DNA of 64,000 nucleotides. Source: Caryophanales bacterium UBA743 (GTDB lineage: Bacteria > Bacillota_I > Bacilli_A > RFN20 > CAG-826). Below are positions 54,094 through 62,947 of the stretch, in pieces. The stretch's first letter is position 1. Each line of letters opens with the position of its first letter. The stretch covers positions 1 through 64,000 of the forward strand of contig DBKT01000011.1 in assembly GCA_002297365.1 (NCBI GenBank), read 5' to 3'. A program made the translations under genes and the position numbers. The notes beneath the pieces are model-generated. The model was not told where the DNA came from. It was given only the letters and a program-made list of their open reading frames with translations, and searched no databases.

Positions 54094-55908
54094 ATGGAGA
54101 AAACAGAAAAACACAATTTCTTCGATAAGCCCATTTTCAGGACGAAGATCAAATCCGCAAACGTCAAGCTCTTCCCTGAGGCGGGCTTAGGCTATCTTCT
54201 TGGGCCGATCCTTGCTTTAATGAGCAACGGCGTCGTAAACGTATGGCTCGTCCAATATTGGGACAAAGTCTTGCTTTTAGGGGATTGGAATCCTCTTTTC
54301 CAGACGCTATTGCCAATTGTCTCTGCCATATTCGTCGTAATTGGCAACCTTCTTGTCGGCCATTTAATGGAAAGGAAGCCAAGCATTGTCGGAAAGGCAA
54401 GGCCGCTTATCTTGTTGGGCATGCCTCTTATCGCCATTGCTTTGCTGGTTCTTTTCCTTGTCCCTCTCCCGACAGGGGCTGGAGGAGAGGCCTCTAATCT
54501 TCTTGCCTCTATCCTTGTTGCGGTTGGCTATAACCTCTACTACGCCTTAGCCTGGCCAATCTACTACACATCCCACTCTGCTCTTGTGAATCTCTCCACC
54601 CGTGATGGTTCAAAGAGAAATCTTCTCTCCACTTGCATTATGGCCGCCCAGCTTGGCGCTGCAGGACTTGCGGGCATGGCTGGAGGATTCTTAGTCGACC
54701 TCATTGGCCTTCTCCCCGTTTATCAATATGGCGTCAAAGCCGATGGTTCGCCTTTGACGACCAACATCCTTGAAGAAGCAAATTCTTTAGCGAACGGCTT
54801 CGAAGTGAAAACCCTAATTTCCCCAGAAAAGGCCAACAGCAAATGGACCATCCTTATGGTTGTCATGATTGTCTGTTTGGTAATCGGCTGTTTGCTTGAG
54901 TTCTATTTCACCCGTGAAAGAATCACAGAAGAGAACGTCAAAAACGCAGCCGTCAAGGAAGACGAAGAACTTGCGAAGGTAGAGAAAACCTCGATGAAGG
55001 AGCAAATCAAAATCTGTTCTCGCGATAAATATTGGTGGCTCATCATCATTTTCTTCTTCCTTTATCAATTTGGCGGCCAAATGAAGAACAACGATCTTTC
55101 TTTCTATTCCCAAGCGATGACTGGCGAGAATAAATTATCTTCCACCATTAATACCGTTGGAGCCATTCCAACAGCACTTGGGATGCTTATCGTTTGGCCA
55201 ATCGCCAAGAAATTAACGAAGTCCAAAACAATCAGCTTGGGTGCCCTCTTAGCCGTTATTGGCGGAGCCATCGCCTTTGTTGCTTTGATTCCTTCCATCG
55301 GAAACAATGATGGCGCGGTTTGGGGATTATCCATCGCTTCCTTTGTCGTGAAAGCCTTAGGAACCGCCCCCGCTATGTATATCTCCCTTGCGTTATTGGC
55401 TAACGTCTTAGACCATCAAGAAGCCGTTTATGGCAAGAGGACCGATGGATTCACGATGGCAGTATACGGCTCTATCATGGTTTGCATGTCCGGTATCTGC
55501 AATGGCATCATCGCCGGCATTAACACGGCCGCGAAAAGCTCTGGCATGGATTTGAAACTCGTCAACACAATCCTCGGCTATGGCGTGGAGTCCGCTTGTT
55601 ATCTCTTAATGGGCATCATGTTCCTCTTCATGAACGTTGAGAAGTTCACCAAAGAAGATCAAATCAAGATTCTTGAAGATCAAAAAGCGGCTTGCCTTGC
55701 CCGTGGCGAAGAATGGATCGATCCACAAACCAGAATGGAAATGGAAGAAAAAGAAACAGCTCGTCAAATCGAAGAAGCGCGTATTAAAGAATTAAAGGAA
55801 AAATGCGCTAAAAAGGGCTGGAATTTCGAAGAGAAAGAAGCGGAATATCAGGCCAAAAAAGCCAAAATGGAAGCGAAGAAAGCCGCTAAAAAGAAAGGAA
55901 AACAATGA
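54094..55908 (+). CDS. GPH-family glycoside/hexuronide:cation symporter
   Basis: 604 residues; ATGGAGG precedes the ATG. Twelve membrane helices of the MFS/GPH type; GLGYLLGPILALMSNGVVNVWLVQYWDK and GNLLVGHLMERKPSIVGKARPL contain the family's loop 2-3 signature. A loop of ~45 residues between helices 6 and 7 is charged. The C-terminal ~90 residues are a highly charged, probably coiled-coil tail (EEKETARQIEEARIKELKEK) longer than in typical GPH proteins, possibly regulatory. It likely imports glucuronides with sodium or protons. It overlaps the GH2 gene by 4 bp, so transport and hydrolysis are coupled. Confidence 0.9.
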   Translation: MEKTEKHNFFDKPIFRTKIKSANVKLFPEAGLGYLLGPILALMSNGVVNVWLVQYWDKVLLLGDWNPLFQTLLPIVSAIFVVIGNLLVGHLMERKPSIVGKARPLILLGMPLIAIALLVLFLVPLPTGAGGEASNLLASILVAVGYNLYYALAWPIYYTSHSALVNLSTRDGSKRNLLSTCIMAAQLGAAGLAGMAGGFLVDLIGLLPVYQYGVKADGSPLTTNILEEANSLANGFEVKTLISPEKANSKWTILMVVMIVCLVIGCLLEFYFTRERITEENVKNAAVKEDEELAKVEKTSMKEQIKICSRDKYWWLIIIFFFLYQFGGQMKNNDLSFYSQAMTGENKLSSTINTVGAIPTALGMLIVWPIAKKLTKSKTISLGALLAVIGGAIAFVALIPSIGNNDGAVWGLSIASFVVKALGTAPAMYISLALLANVLDHQEAVYGKRTDGFTMAVYGSIMVCMSGICNGIIAGINTAAKSSGMDLKLVNTILGYGVESACYLLMGIMFLFMNVEKFTKEDQIKILEDQKAACLARGEEWIDPQTRMEMEEKETARQIEEARIKELKEKCAKKGWNFEEKEAEYQAKKAKMEAKKAAKKKGKQ

Positions 55909-57818
55909 GAAAATCCATATTATTGAATGAGGATTGGACATTTCAAATCGCCTCTCGTCCAGAAGAGCATATTTCCCTTCCGCATACGTGGAATGGGGAA
56001 GATGGGCAAGATGGCGGCAACGACTATTTAAGAGATGTTGGCACCTATGCCAAACATTTCCATAAACCCGAAATCAAAGAGGAAGACGTTTATCTTCAAT
56101 TTGATGCCGTCAATTCTCTTTGCGATGTCATTCTAAACGGCGAGAACATTTTCCATCACGAAGGTGGCTATTCCCGTTTCATTGTGAAAATCACCGATTA
56201 TCTGAAAGATGAGAACGAGCTTATCGTCAAAGTAGACAACCGATCCTATGCTCGTATATATCCAGATGCCGCCGATTTCACCTTCTATGGCGGGATTTAC
56301 CGCGATGTCAATCTTTTGATCCTTCCAAAGGAGCACTTTGAGTTCCAAAAAGACTCATCTCCCGCTTTGAAATGCTTCCCATCCGTCAAAGATGGCAAAG
56401 CCACCTTGCGTGTCGAAGCGAAGGCTAACACAAATGACGAAATCGCCATTGAGCTCTTAGACAAAGAAGGAAACATCATCGTAAAGGGCAAGCCGAACGA
56501 AGAAATCGCCATACCTGACGTTCATTTATGGAATGGCTTAAAGGATCCATATTTGTATACCGTCAAAGGGAAGCTTATAAGAGAAGGAAAACTTCTCGAT
56601 GAAGTCACTAGCAAAGTTGGTTTCCGTTTCTTCAAAGTGGACCCTAAGAAAGGCTTCTTCTTAAATGGCAAGCCATATCCATTAAGAGGGGTGGCAAAGC
56701 ATCAAGACCGCCCACGCGTTGGCAACGCCATTAGCAAAGCCGACATGGATGAAGACATGAAGTTAGTCAAAGAGATTGGTGCCAACACTCTTCGCCTTTC
56801 CCATTATCAGCATGATCAGTATTTCTACGATCTCTGTGATGAAAACGGCATCGTCGTTTGGTCGGAAATCCCTTATATCTCCAAATACTCCAAAGCAGCG
56901 GATTCGAATGCCAGAAGCCAATTAGACGAACTTATCCATCAATGTTTCAACCATCCATCGATTATCTGCTGGGGCATTTCCAACGAAATCACCATGTTCC
57001 GCAAGCAATTCGGCAAAGATTGCAGAGCCAACCATAAAGAATTAAACGAGCACGCCCATCAAGAAGACCCATCAAGAATAACGGGCGTGGCTTGTTTCTC
57101 CATGATGACGATCTTCAATCGCGTTGCCCATATCACCGATATTGCCTCCTATAACTTATATTGGGGATGGTACGTGCCATTTACCCCCGTCACGGGATGG
57201 ATATTGGATTGGTGGCACTTCTTCTATCCGCACGGCCCAATCGGACTTAGTGAATATGGTGCGGAAGGCATGCCAAATCTCCACTCCTCTCACCCAAAAA
57301 GATTCGATAACACAGAGGAGTATCAAGCAGAGTATCACGAGAAGATGCTCAAATGTTTCGAAAAGAGGCCTTATCTTTGGGCCACGCACGTCTGGAATAT
57401 GTTTGATTTCGGAAGCGATGGGAGAAACCAAGGCGGAGAAAAAGGAATCAACCATAAGGGCTTAGTCACCTTTGACCGCAAGACAAGGAAAGACGCTTTC
57501 TATATCTATAAAGCCTATTGGAGCGAAGATCCATTCGTCCACATCTGCTCAAAACGTTATGTGAACCGCACCGATAAAAAAGCCGTCATCAAAATCTATT
57601 CCAATCAGAATGAGGTCACTCTTTATAATAACGGCAAGAAAATCGGAACAAAGAAAGGAAAGAAAATCTTTAAATTCAAGATTGCCTTGGAGGCCGTAAA
57701 CGAAATCAAAGCGGTCTCTGGCAACCTGAAAGATTCCGCAAAGATCATCCGCGTGAAAGAAAAAGACAAGAGCTACATCTTGCCAAAAGGCGGAAACAAT
57801 CTGTCTTGGCAAAAATAG
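55905..57818 (+). CDS. Glycoside hydrolase family 2 (probable beta-glucuronidase)
   Basis: 637 residues, no signal peptide, so it acts inside the cell. Jelly-roll sugar-binding domain (residues ~1-140, ending GGIYRDVNLLIL), immunoglobulin-like domain (~145-240), TIM barrel (~245-550) and a short beta domain. The acid/base is E361 in WGISNEI and the nucleophile E450 in GLSEYGAE. INHKGL fits the N-x-K motif used to recognise beta-glucuronidases, although related galactosidases can have N-D-K there. Co-transcription with a GPH symporter and control with uxaC/uxuA make beta-glucuronidase the best call; beta-galactosidase remains possible. Confidence 0.85.
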   Translation: MRKSILLNEDWTFQIASRPEEHISLPHTWNGEDGQDGGNDYLRDVGTYAKHFHKPEIKEEDVYLQFDAVNSLCDVILNGENIFHHEGGYSRFIVKITDYLKDENELIVKVDNRSYARIYPDAADFTFYGGIYRDVNLLILPKEHFEFQKDSSPALKCFPSVKDGKATLRVEAKANTNDEIAIELLDKEGNIIVKGKPNEEIAIPDVHLWNGLKDPYLYTVKGKLIREGKLLDEVTSKVGFRFFKVDPKKGFFLNGKPYPLRGVAKHQDRPRVGNAISKADMDEDMKLVKEIGANTLRLSHYQHDQYFYDLCDENGIVVWSEIPYISKYSKAADSNARSQLDELIHQCFNHPSIICWGISNEITMFRKQFGKDCRANHKELNEHAHQEDPSRITGVACFSMMTIFNRVAHITDIASYNLYWGWYVPFTPVTGWILDWWHFFYPHGPIGLSEYGAEGMPNLHSSHPKRFDNTEEYQAEYHEKMLKCFEKRPYLWATHVWNMFDFGSDGRNQGGEKGINHKGLVTFDRKTRKDAFYIYKAYWSEDPFVHICSKRYVNRTDKKAVIKIYSNQNEVTLYNNGKKIGTKKGKKIFKFKIALEAVNEIKAVSGNLKDSAKIIRVKEKDKSYILPKGGNNLSWQK

Positions 57819-57837
57819 CAAAGATATGATGCGAAAA

Positions 57838-57866
57838 AGGGTTTCCTTGATGGAAATCCTTTTTTC
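57838..57866 (+). terminator. Terminator of the symporter/GH2 operon
   Basis: GGGTTTCC (57839-57846) pairs with GGAAATCC (57852-57859) with one G-U wobble, followed by TTTTTTC. It follows the GH2 stop by 20 bases. Confidence 0.7.
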
Positions 57867-57904
57867 TTTACCGATTTATCGAGAAATGCAAACAATAAAT
57901 GATT

Positions 57905-57981
57905 TTGCAATGTTTCCTTAATTTATTTGCAATTGGTTTTCCTGTTTCAGGGACTAAAATCATATCATGTAAGCGCTTTTA
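57905..57981 (+). promoter_or_regulatory. Surface-operon promoter with 22-bp-spaced repeats and cre-like roadblock
   Basis: TTGCAA at 57905-57910 and 57927-57932, exactly 22 bp apart, the second touching -35 TTGGTT (57933-57938); 16-bp spacer; -10 TAAAAT (57955-57960). TGTAAGCGCTTTTA (57968-57981) matches cre at 13 of 14 positions and lies just after the predicted +1. Confidence 0.7.
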
Positions 57982-58043
57982 TCGTCACGATACACAGCAA
58001 ACTACACATACATATGGCTCGTTTGGCATTTTTAGGAGGTAAT

Positions 58044-59183
58044 ATGAGCACACCAGAAAAAGAAAATGCTAAAACCAAGGTGGGATTAGAGAAAATTCTC
58101 AAAATCTCCATTCCTTGCGTTTTGGCAATCGGCTTCCTTGGTTCAATCCTTGGCGTCATTTTGACTAGTCCCGAGTTGAAAAACGATGAAGAGGGAACAA
58201 ACGTCACCAAAGGACTTCTTCGCGTGAATCAAGCCGAATACCGCACCCAATATTTTGCGGGCGAACACTTCAGTTTCAACAAAGAAACCGCCTTAGTCAC
58301 GTTGGTTGCTAAGGACCCGCTTATCGAAGACATAGTCAAAGTCGATAATTTGCCTGCGCCGGAATATGGTTTCGTTGTCGGGAAAACCATGGATGAGAAC
58401 GGGAATCTCGTTTATGAAAGCGAGCTTGCTAGCGAAAGTCAAATCATAACAAGCCAAGAAAACTCTTCTCAAGAAGACGTTTCTTCCTCTGAAACGCATA
58501 AATACACGACCGTTTATTCCGAATTCGTTTTAGACCCCGCGGAAATAATCATGGAAAAGAACATGGGAACCGTCTATCTTGTTTCCAAAAGATATTCCGA
58601 TCTGCGCTATCCATTAAGCACAAAGGTCTATAGCGCCTTAACGGAAGAAAATTTAACCAATGACGTAACCTTAGAGGCAGAAAGCGCGGATCTTTATCAA
58701 GACGATAAGCTCCTTTCTTATGAAGAAAAAGTAAGCAAATCCTTGCTTAGCAACGTCGGAAACAACCCTCTAAGCGAAGAGCAGGCCGCTAAATTGTCTC
58801 AGGGCGCATGTCTAAGAAATTTTAATGCCAATAATATGAAAGTGGATTTCATTGTCCCTGCTAGCAAAGATTGCGAAGTCACGATTGAGGTAGATTTCTG
58901 CGCCAGGCCAAAAGGCGGGCTCTTCTCTAGTTTCTTCCAGGTTTCCGTTAATGATGAGGCTTGTGAGCCAATCAACAACCAAAACGTTCCGGACGGAGAA
59001 GCGAAGCAATATTTCAACCCGGCAAAGCTGACCCCTGTTGCCATTTCATTAAAAGAAGGCTTCAACCATATCACTTTCGTAAGCGGTGCCAAAGTAGGCA
59101 CAGGCAGTCCCTTTAATCTAGATGCGATTCATCTAACTGCATCGGATGATTGCATCAGCAGCCTTGCTGCTTTGGAAAAATAG
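58044..59183 (+). CDS. Membrane-anchored protein with CBM35/CBM6-like C-terminal domain
   Basis: 379 residues from the ATG at 58044 (TAGGAGG upstream); the longer frame to 57927 runs through the promoter. One hydrophobic segment at residues ~22-42 (ISIPCVLAIGFLGSILGVIL) anchors the protein, leaving a ~330-residue outer part. The C-terminal half has VTLEAESADLYQD, FIVPASKDCEVTIEVDF, FFQVSVNDE and FNLDAIHLT in the order seen in CBM6/CBM35-type carbohydrate-binding modules. The middle is low-complexity Ser/Gln/Glu. First gene of the surface operon; it probably binds the polysaccharide that the GH3 enzyme attacks. Confidence 0.75.
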   Translation: MSTPEKENAKTKVGLEKILKISIPCVLAIGFLGSILGVILTSPELKNDEEGTNVTKGLLRVNQAEYRTQYFAGEHFSFNKETALVTLVAKDPLIEDIVKVDNLPAPEYGFVVGKTMDENGNLVYESELASESQIITSQENSSQEDVSSSETHKYTTVYSEFVLDPAEIIMEKNMGTVYLVSKRYSDLRYPLSTKVYSALTEENLTNDVTLEAESADLYQDDKLLSYEEKVSKSLLSNVGNNPLSEEQAAKLSQGACLRNFNANNMKVDFIVPASKDCEVTIEVDFCARPKGGLFSSFFQVSVNDEACEPINNQNVPDGEAKQYFNPAKLTPVAISLKEGFNHITFVSGAKVGTGSPFNLDAIHLTASDDCISSLAALEK

Positions 59184-59193
59184 GAGAATCCAT

Positions 59194-59688
59194 ATGAAGA
59201 ATTTCTTTCAAAAACTCGCTGATTACTATCTCCATCTCCTAAAGAACAAACGCGCGGGATTCTATCTTTGCGCCCTTACGGCTGTTTTGATGATCCTACA
59301 AGCCGCCGTCTACTCGATGGCGCCTAGCGAAGTCTTCAATTCCCTTGGCGTCACCTTAAGCGTCGTTGGCATCGTCTTATTTGTCGTTTTTTCTTTCTCC
59401 GTCAAGCAACTCGAAATCCTTGCGCCCGTTTCTTTGATGGTCATCAATTTCTCTTGTCTTGTCGCCTACGCTAAAGCAGACGACCTTCTTGACTATTTCT
59501 CCACTCAATTCTTTTCCGGTTTCTCTTTAAAGACCTTATTCTCTCTTCCCATCGGAGTTTGGCTGCCCATCATTCTTTTCCTTGCGAATTTCATCTTCTC
59601 TTCCGTCGCGATGTATTTGCCGCAAAGCAAAAAAGAGAGTGAGGAAAAGGCAAACAGAGCCCTTTCTGAAGGAGGTAACAACCAATGA
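59194..59688 (+). CDS. Four-helix integral membrane protein of unknown function
   Basis: 164 residues from the ATG at 59194 with TAGGAG upstream. Four hydrophobic segments (around 22-40, 50-68, 73-92 and 113-135) and a charged C-terminal tail. No family recognised. It lies between the CBM-like protein and the GH3, overlapping the latter by 4 bp, so it is probably a partner or scaffold for the membrane-bound hydrolase. Confidence 0.75.
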   Translation: MKNFFQKLADYYLHLLKNKRAGFYLCALTAVLMILQAAVYSMAPSEVFNSLGVTLSVVGIVLFVVFSFSVKQLEILAPVSLMVINFSCLVAYAKADDLLDYFSTQFFSGFSLKTLFSLPIGVWLPIILFLANFIFSSVAMYLPQSKKESEEKANRALSEGGNNQ

Positions 59689-62600
59689 AAAAATTTAAAC
59701 GCACATTCACCGCTTCCAAGATTGTTTTCCACGTGGCTTTCGTCGCATATTCTTTAGCAAGCGTGGCTACCCCTATCCTTTTAGGAAACGCAAGCATCAT
59801 CAATACCACCTTAGGCATCAAAACAACCGAAGGGAATGCTTCCACAGCCGAAGGGAACATGTATTTCAACACCAAATTCAAGAGCATGGCAGAAGTCCAT
59901 CAAGCATCATTGGATATCATCGATGAAACGTTGAAAGAAGGTACGGTTCTCCTTAAAAACGAAAATCACGCTCTTCCTTTGGCAAAAGAAAGCACCGTCA
60001 ATATGTATGGTGCCGCATCTTATTATTCCGTCCACACCGGAGAAGGCTCCTCTGGATGCAATAAAGGCCAAGTCGTGAACAAGAGAGTCACTCTTTATGA
60101 AGGACTCACCAATGCTGGTTTGAAGGTCAACAGTTCCCTTAACGATTGGTATAAAGAACAAGGCAGCTCCAGCTTAGGAGACAATAACAACAAGCATTTC
60201 ATGGGGCATGGCGACCAAGAAAGCCAGATGGTCGTCAAAGATATCGCCTGGGATTCCATCGATAACGCCAAAAATGATGAGGCGGATACCGCCATCTTTG
60301 TAATCGCTAGAAACTCTGGCGAAGCGATTGATATGTATATGGACACTACCATGGAGGATGGCTCAAGAACAATCGTTTCCAGAGATCACAACGGCGATCC
60401 GAATGGCTCGGTTGGAGATTCTTTGGTTTTAAGCGAGAACGAAAGGAATGTCCTAAGCAATCTCAAAATCTTGAAAGATACCGGAAAAGTCAAAAAAATC
60501 GTTGTCCTATTGAACTTAGCAAGCCCAATGCAAGGAGCCTTCCTGGAAGAGGAAAACCTTGGCATTGACGCCTGTATGTGGATTGGCCACTTGGCAGAAA
60601 ATGGCGCTAATGCCGTAGGGAAGCTCTTGACTGGCGAATATAACCCGAGTGGCAAATTGACCGACACCTATTTCTCCGAGAGCAAATACAATCCCGTCTA
60701 TTACAACTTCGGCAGCATGAAATACGAAGACGCCGACACCTATCTAAAGAAATATTTCAAGACAAGGGATGCTTATAACAATCTCTATTATGTCGCTTAT
60801 CAAGAGGGTATTTATAACGGCTACAAATATACCGAAACAAGATATGAGGACGAAGTAACGAATCGTAGCAATGTCGGAGACTTCGATTATAAAGAAGCGG
60901 TCTCTTTCCCGTTTGGATATGGCCTTTCCTATTCCAGTTTCGAATACTCGAATATGAATGTCGATTATGATGCAAAGAAAGACGAATACACCGTTACTCT
61001 CGACGTGGAAAACACCTCTGACATCGATGGTAAGGAAGCAGTCCAAGTCTATTTGCAAAAACCATATACAGACAAAGACATTCAAAACGGAATCGAAAAA
61101 GCTTCCGTTGAATTAGTCGGCTTTGACAAAGTCGAAGTTCCTGCTCATGAAAAAAAGAAGGCAACCATCAAAATAAAAGGCAAATATCTCGCCTCATATG
61201 ATGCCAATTACGAAAAGACGTACGTGATTGGATCGGATAATAAAAACGACAAGTATCTTCTTACGGCCGCGAAAGATTCCCATGATGCCATTAACAACAT
61301 TCTGAAATGGAAGGCGAACAATGGCGTGGCCATTCAATCTGAAAAAATGACCTCTCTCCCAGAGAGGGGTATGGGCGAGGCCTCTTTGGTTTATAGCAAA
61401 TATCTTGCCTATGATAACGTCACTTATTCCACAAACGCCTTCATCGAAGAGCAAAACGCCACTTTGAAACCACGCTACAACGGGGAGAAAGTCAATTGGG
61501 GCGTAAACAAAATCACCAATCAATTCGATGACGTAGACTACACTAAGGCCAATCTATTCAATCAAGAGGAAACTTCTCAACCCTACACCACCCGTAACAA
61601 CTGGAAAGACACGCTGGGCAAGAGAATCACTTTAAGTGCTTCTAAAGCATTGGCCGAAGCGCAAAAGAGCGAAAAAGTCGAAAAAGACAGCATCCCATAT
61701 CCGGTCTATGACGAAATCGGCTTCTATGAGACGGCCGACACTTTCGATGAAATCAAATTGATTTATCTAAAAGGCAAAGATTATAACGATTCCCTTTGGG
61801 ATACCCTTTTAGACCGCGTTTCCTTCGAAGAAACCTGCGCCGTCTTGCAGGATGCGCTTCGTTATACCAATGGGGTGGATTCCATTTCCGCGCCCAAGAG
61901 CTCCCAGCAAAATGGCGCAGTCGGCCCAGTTCATTCCAGAACGGATGGCAATATCCCTGAGCAAAACGCTTTCCGTGGCTTTGCCGAACTTCTGGATAAC
62001 GAGCACAAAGACGAATTCCCTGCCGTTTTCCCTTCTAATGCCACAGTAGGCGCGACATACAATATCGATCTGATTGAGAGACTAGGCGAGCAAACTGGCG
62101 AAGAAGCTGCTTGGGCTGGTTTTAATGGCATTTATGGCTTAGGGGTGAATATTCACCGTGGCGCCTATTGCGGAAGAACTTTCGAATATTATTCCGAAGA
62201 TGGCTTTTTAACGGGCGTTGCCGCTGGGTATGAAGCAGTCGGCCTTCATAAGAAAGGCGTCTTCGTTATTGCGAAACACGCCGTTTTGAACGATCAAGAA
62301 ACAAGACGAGCCGGCCTAAACGTTTGGGCTAATGAGCAAACGATTCGTGAAATCTATTCCAGAGCCTTGGAAGTTGCGATTGAAATTGACCGCGAATATA
62401 CGCCTAACAGCGTCTTCGGAGTCATGACGGGCATGAATCGCCTTGGCGCAAAGTGGACGGGCGCGCAGGGTTTCTGCAATACCGTTTTGAAAGCGGAATA
62501 CGGCATGAGGGGCTACGCTATCTCAGACTATAATTCATCCCGTCTTTATATGAGCCCGATCCAAGGCGTTTTGAATGGAAACGACCTTCCCGATGGTCAA

Positions 62601-62933
62601 CCAGCCGGCGCCAAGGGCGGATACGACGATGATGGAAATGACATTCGTTTCTCTTCCTATTCCGTCGGATACGGAAAATTAGCTTGGGCCATGCGCGATT
62701 CATTGAAAGCCACCCTTTATACGGTTGTCAATTCCAACGCAATGAATGGCATTAGCGCCGACTCTTCCTTCCGCACGATCACCCCGACTTGGGAAAGGGT
62801 TTTGCCAATCGTTACGAGAGTGACGATGACCGTCTTTATTTGGTCTGCCGTCCTCTTTGGCTGCCTTTATCTTTACAACGTCTCTCTGGATGTCGTTAAC
62901 TCCTTAAATTTAAAGAAAAAGGAAGATAAATAA
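59685..62933 (+). CDS. Membrane-anchored glycoside hydrolase family 3, inverted domain order
   Basis: 1082 residues; AAGGAGG precedes the ATG. A signal-anchor helix (~10-32) is followed by the GH3 C-terminal-type alpha/beta domain (EGTVLLKNENHALPLAKEST), a fibronectin-III-like domain (TSDIDGKEAVQVYLQKPYTD), and only then the TIM-barrel domain with KHAVLNDQETRR and the nucleophile Asp in GYAISDYNSS. A second membrane helix (~1040-1063) ends the protein. The normal GH3 order is barrel first; the reversed order is known in some ruminal enzymes. Both termini are therefore in the membrane or cytoplasm and the catalytic part is outside. Substrate unknown; a beta-glucosidase or xylosidase is typical of GH3. 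Confidence 0.88.
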   Translation: MKKFKRTFTASKIVFHVAFVAYSLASVATPILLGNASIINTTLGIKTTEGNASTAEGNMYFNTKFKSMAEVHQASLDIIDETLKEGTVLLKNENHALPLAKESTVNMYGAASYYSVHTGEGSSGCNKGQVVNKRVTLYEGLTNAGLKVNSSLNDWYKEQGSSSLGDNNNKHFMGHGDQESQMVVKDIAWDSIDNAKNDEADTAIFVIARNSGEAIDMYMDTTMEDGSRTIVSRDHNGDPNGSVGDSLVLSENERNVLSNLKILKDTGKVKKIVVLLNLASPMQGAFLEEENLGIDACMWIGHLAENGANAVGKLLTGEYNPSGKLTDTYFSESKYNPVYYNFGSMKYEDADTYLKKYFKTRDAYNNLYYVAYQEGIYNGYKYTETRYEDEVTNRSNVGDFDYKEAVSFPFGYGLSYSSFEYSNMNVDYDAKKDEYTVTLDVENTSDIDGKEAVQVYLQKPYTDKDIQNGIEKASVELVGFDKVEVPAHEKKKATIKIKGKYLASYDANYEKTYVIGSDNKNDKYLLTAAKDSHDAINNILKWKANNGVAIQSEKMTSLPERGMGEASLVYSKYLAYDNVTYSTNAFIEEQNATLKPRYNGEKVNWGVNKITNQFDDVDYTKANLFNQEETSQPYTTRNNWKDTLGKRITLSASKALAEAQKSEKVEKDSIPYPVYDEIGFYETADTFDEIKLIYLKGKDYNDSLWDTLLDRVSFEETCAVLQDALRYTNGVDSISAPKSSQQNGAVGPVHSRTDGNIPEQNAFRGFAELLDNEHKDEFPAVFPSNATVGATYNIDLIERLGEQTGEEAAWAGFNGIYGLGVNIHRGAYCGRTFEYYSEDGFLTGVAAGYEAVGLHKKGVFVIAKHAVLNDQETRRAGLNVWANEQTIREIYSRALEVAIEIDREYTPNSVFGVMTGMNRLGAKWTGAQGFCNTVLKAEYGMRGYAISDYNSSRLYMSPIQGVLNGNDLPDGQPAGAKGGYDDDGNDIRFSSYSVGYGKLAWAMRDSLKATLYTVVNSNAMNGISADSSFRTITPTWERVLPIVTRVTMTVFIWSAVLFGCLYLYNVSLDVVNSLNLKKKEDK

Positions 62934-62947
62934 TCGAGGAACATTCT

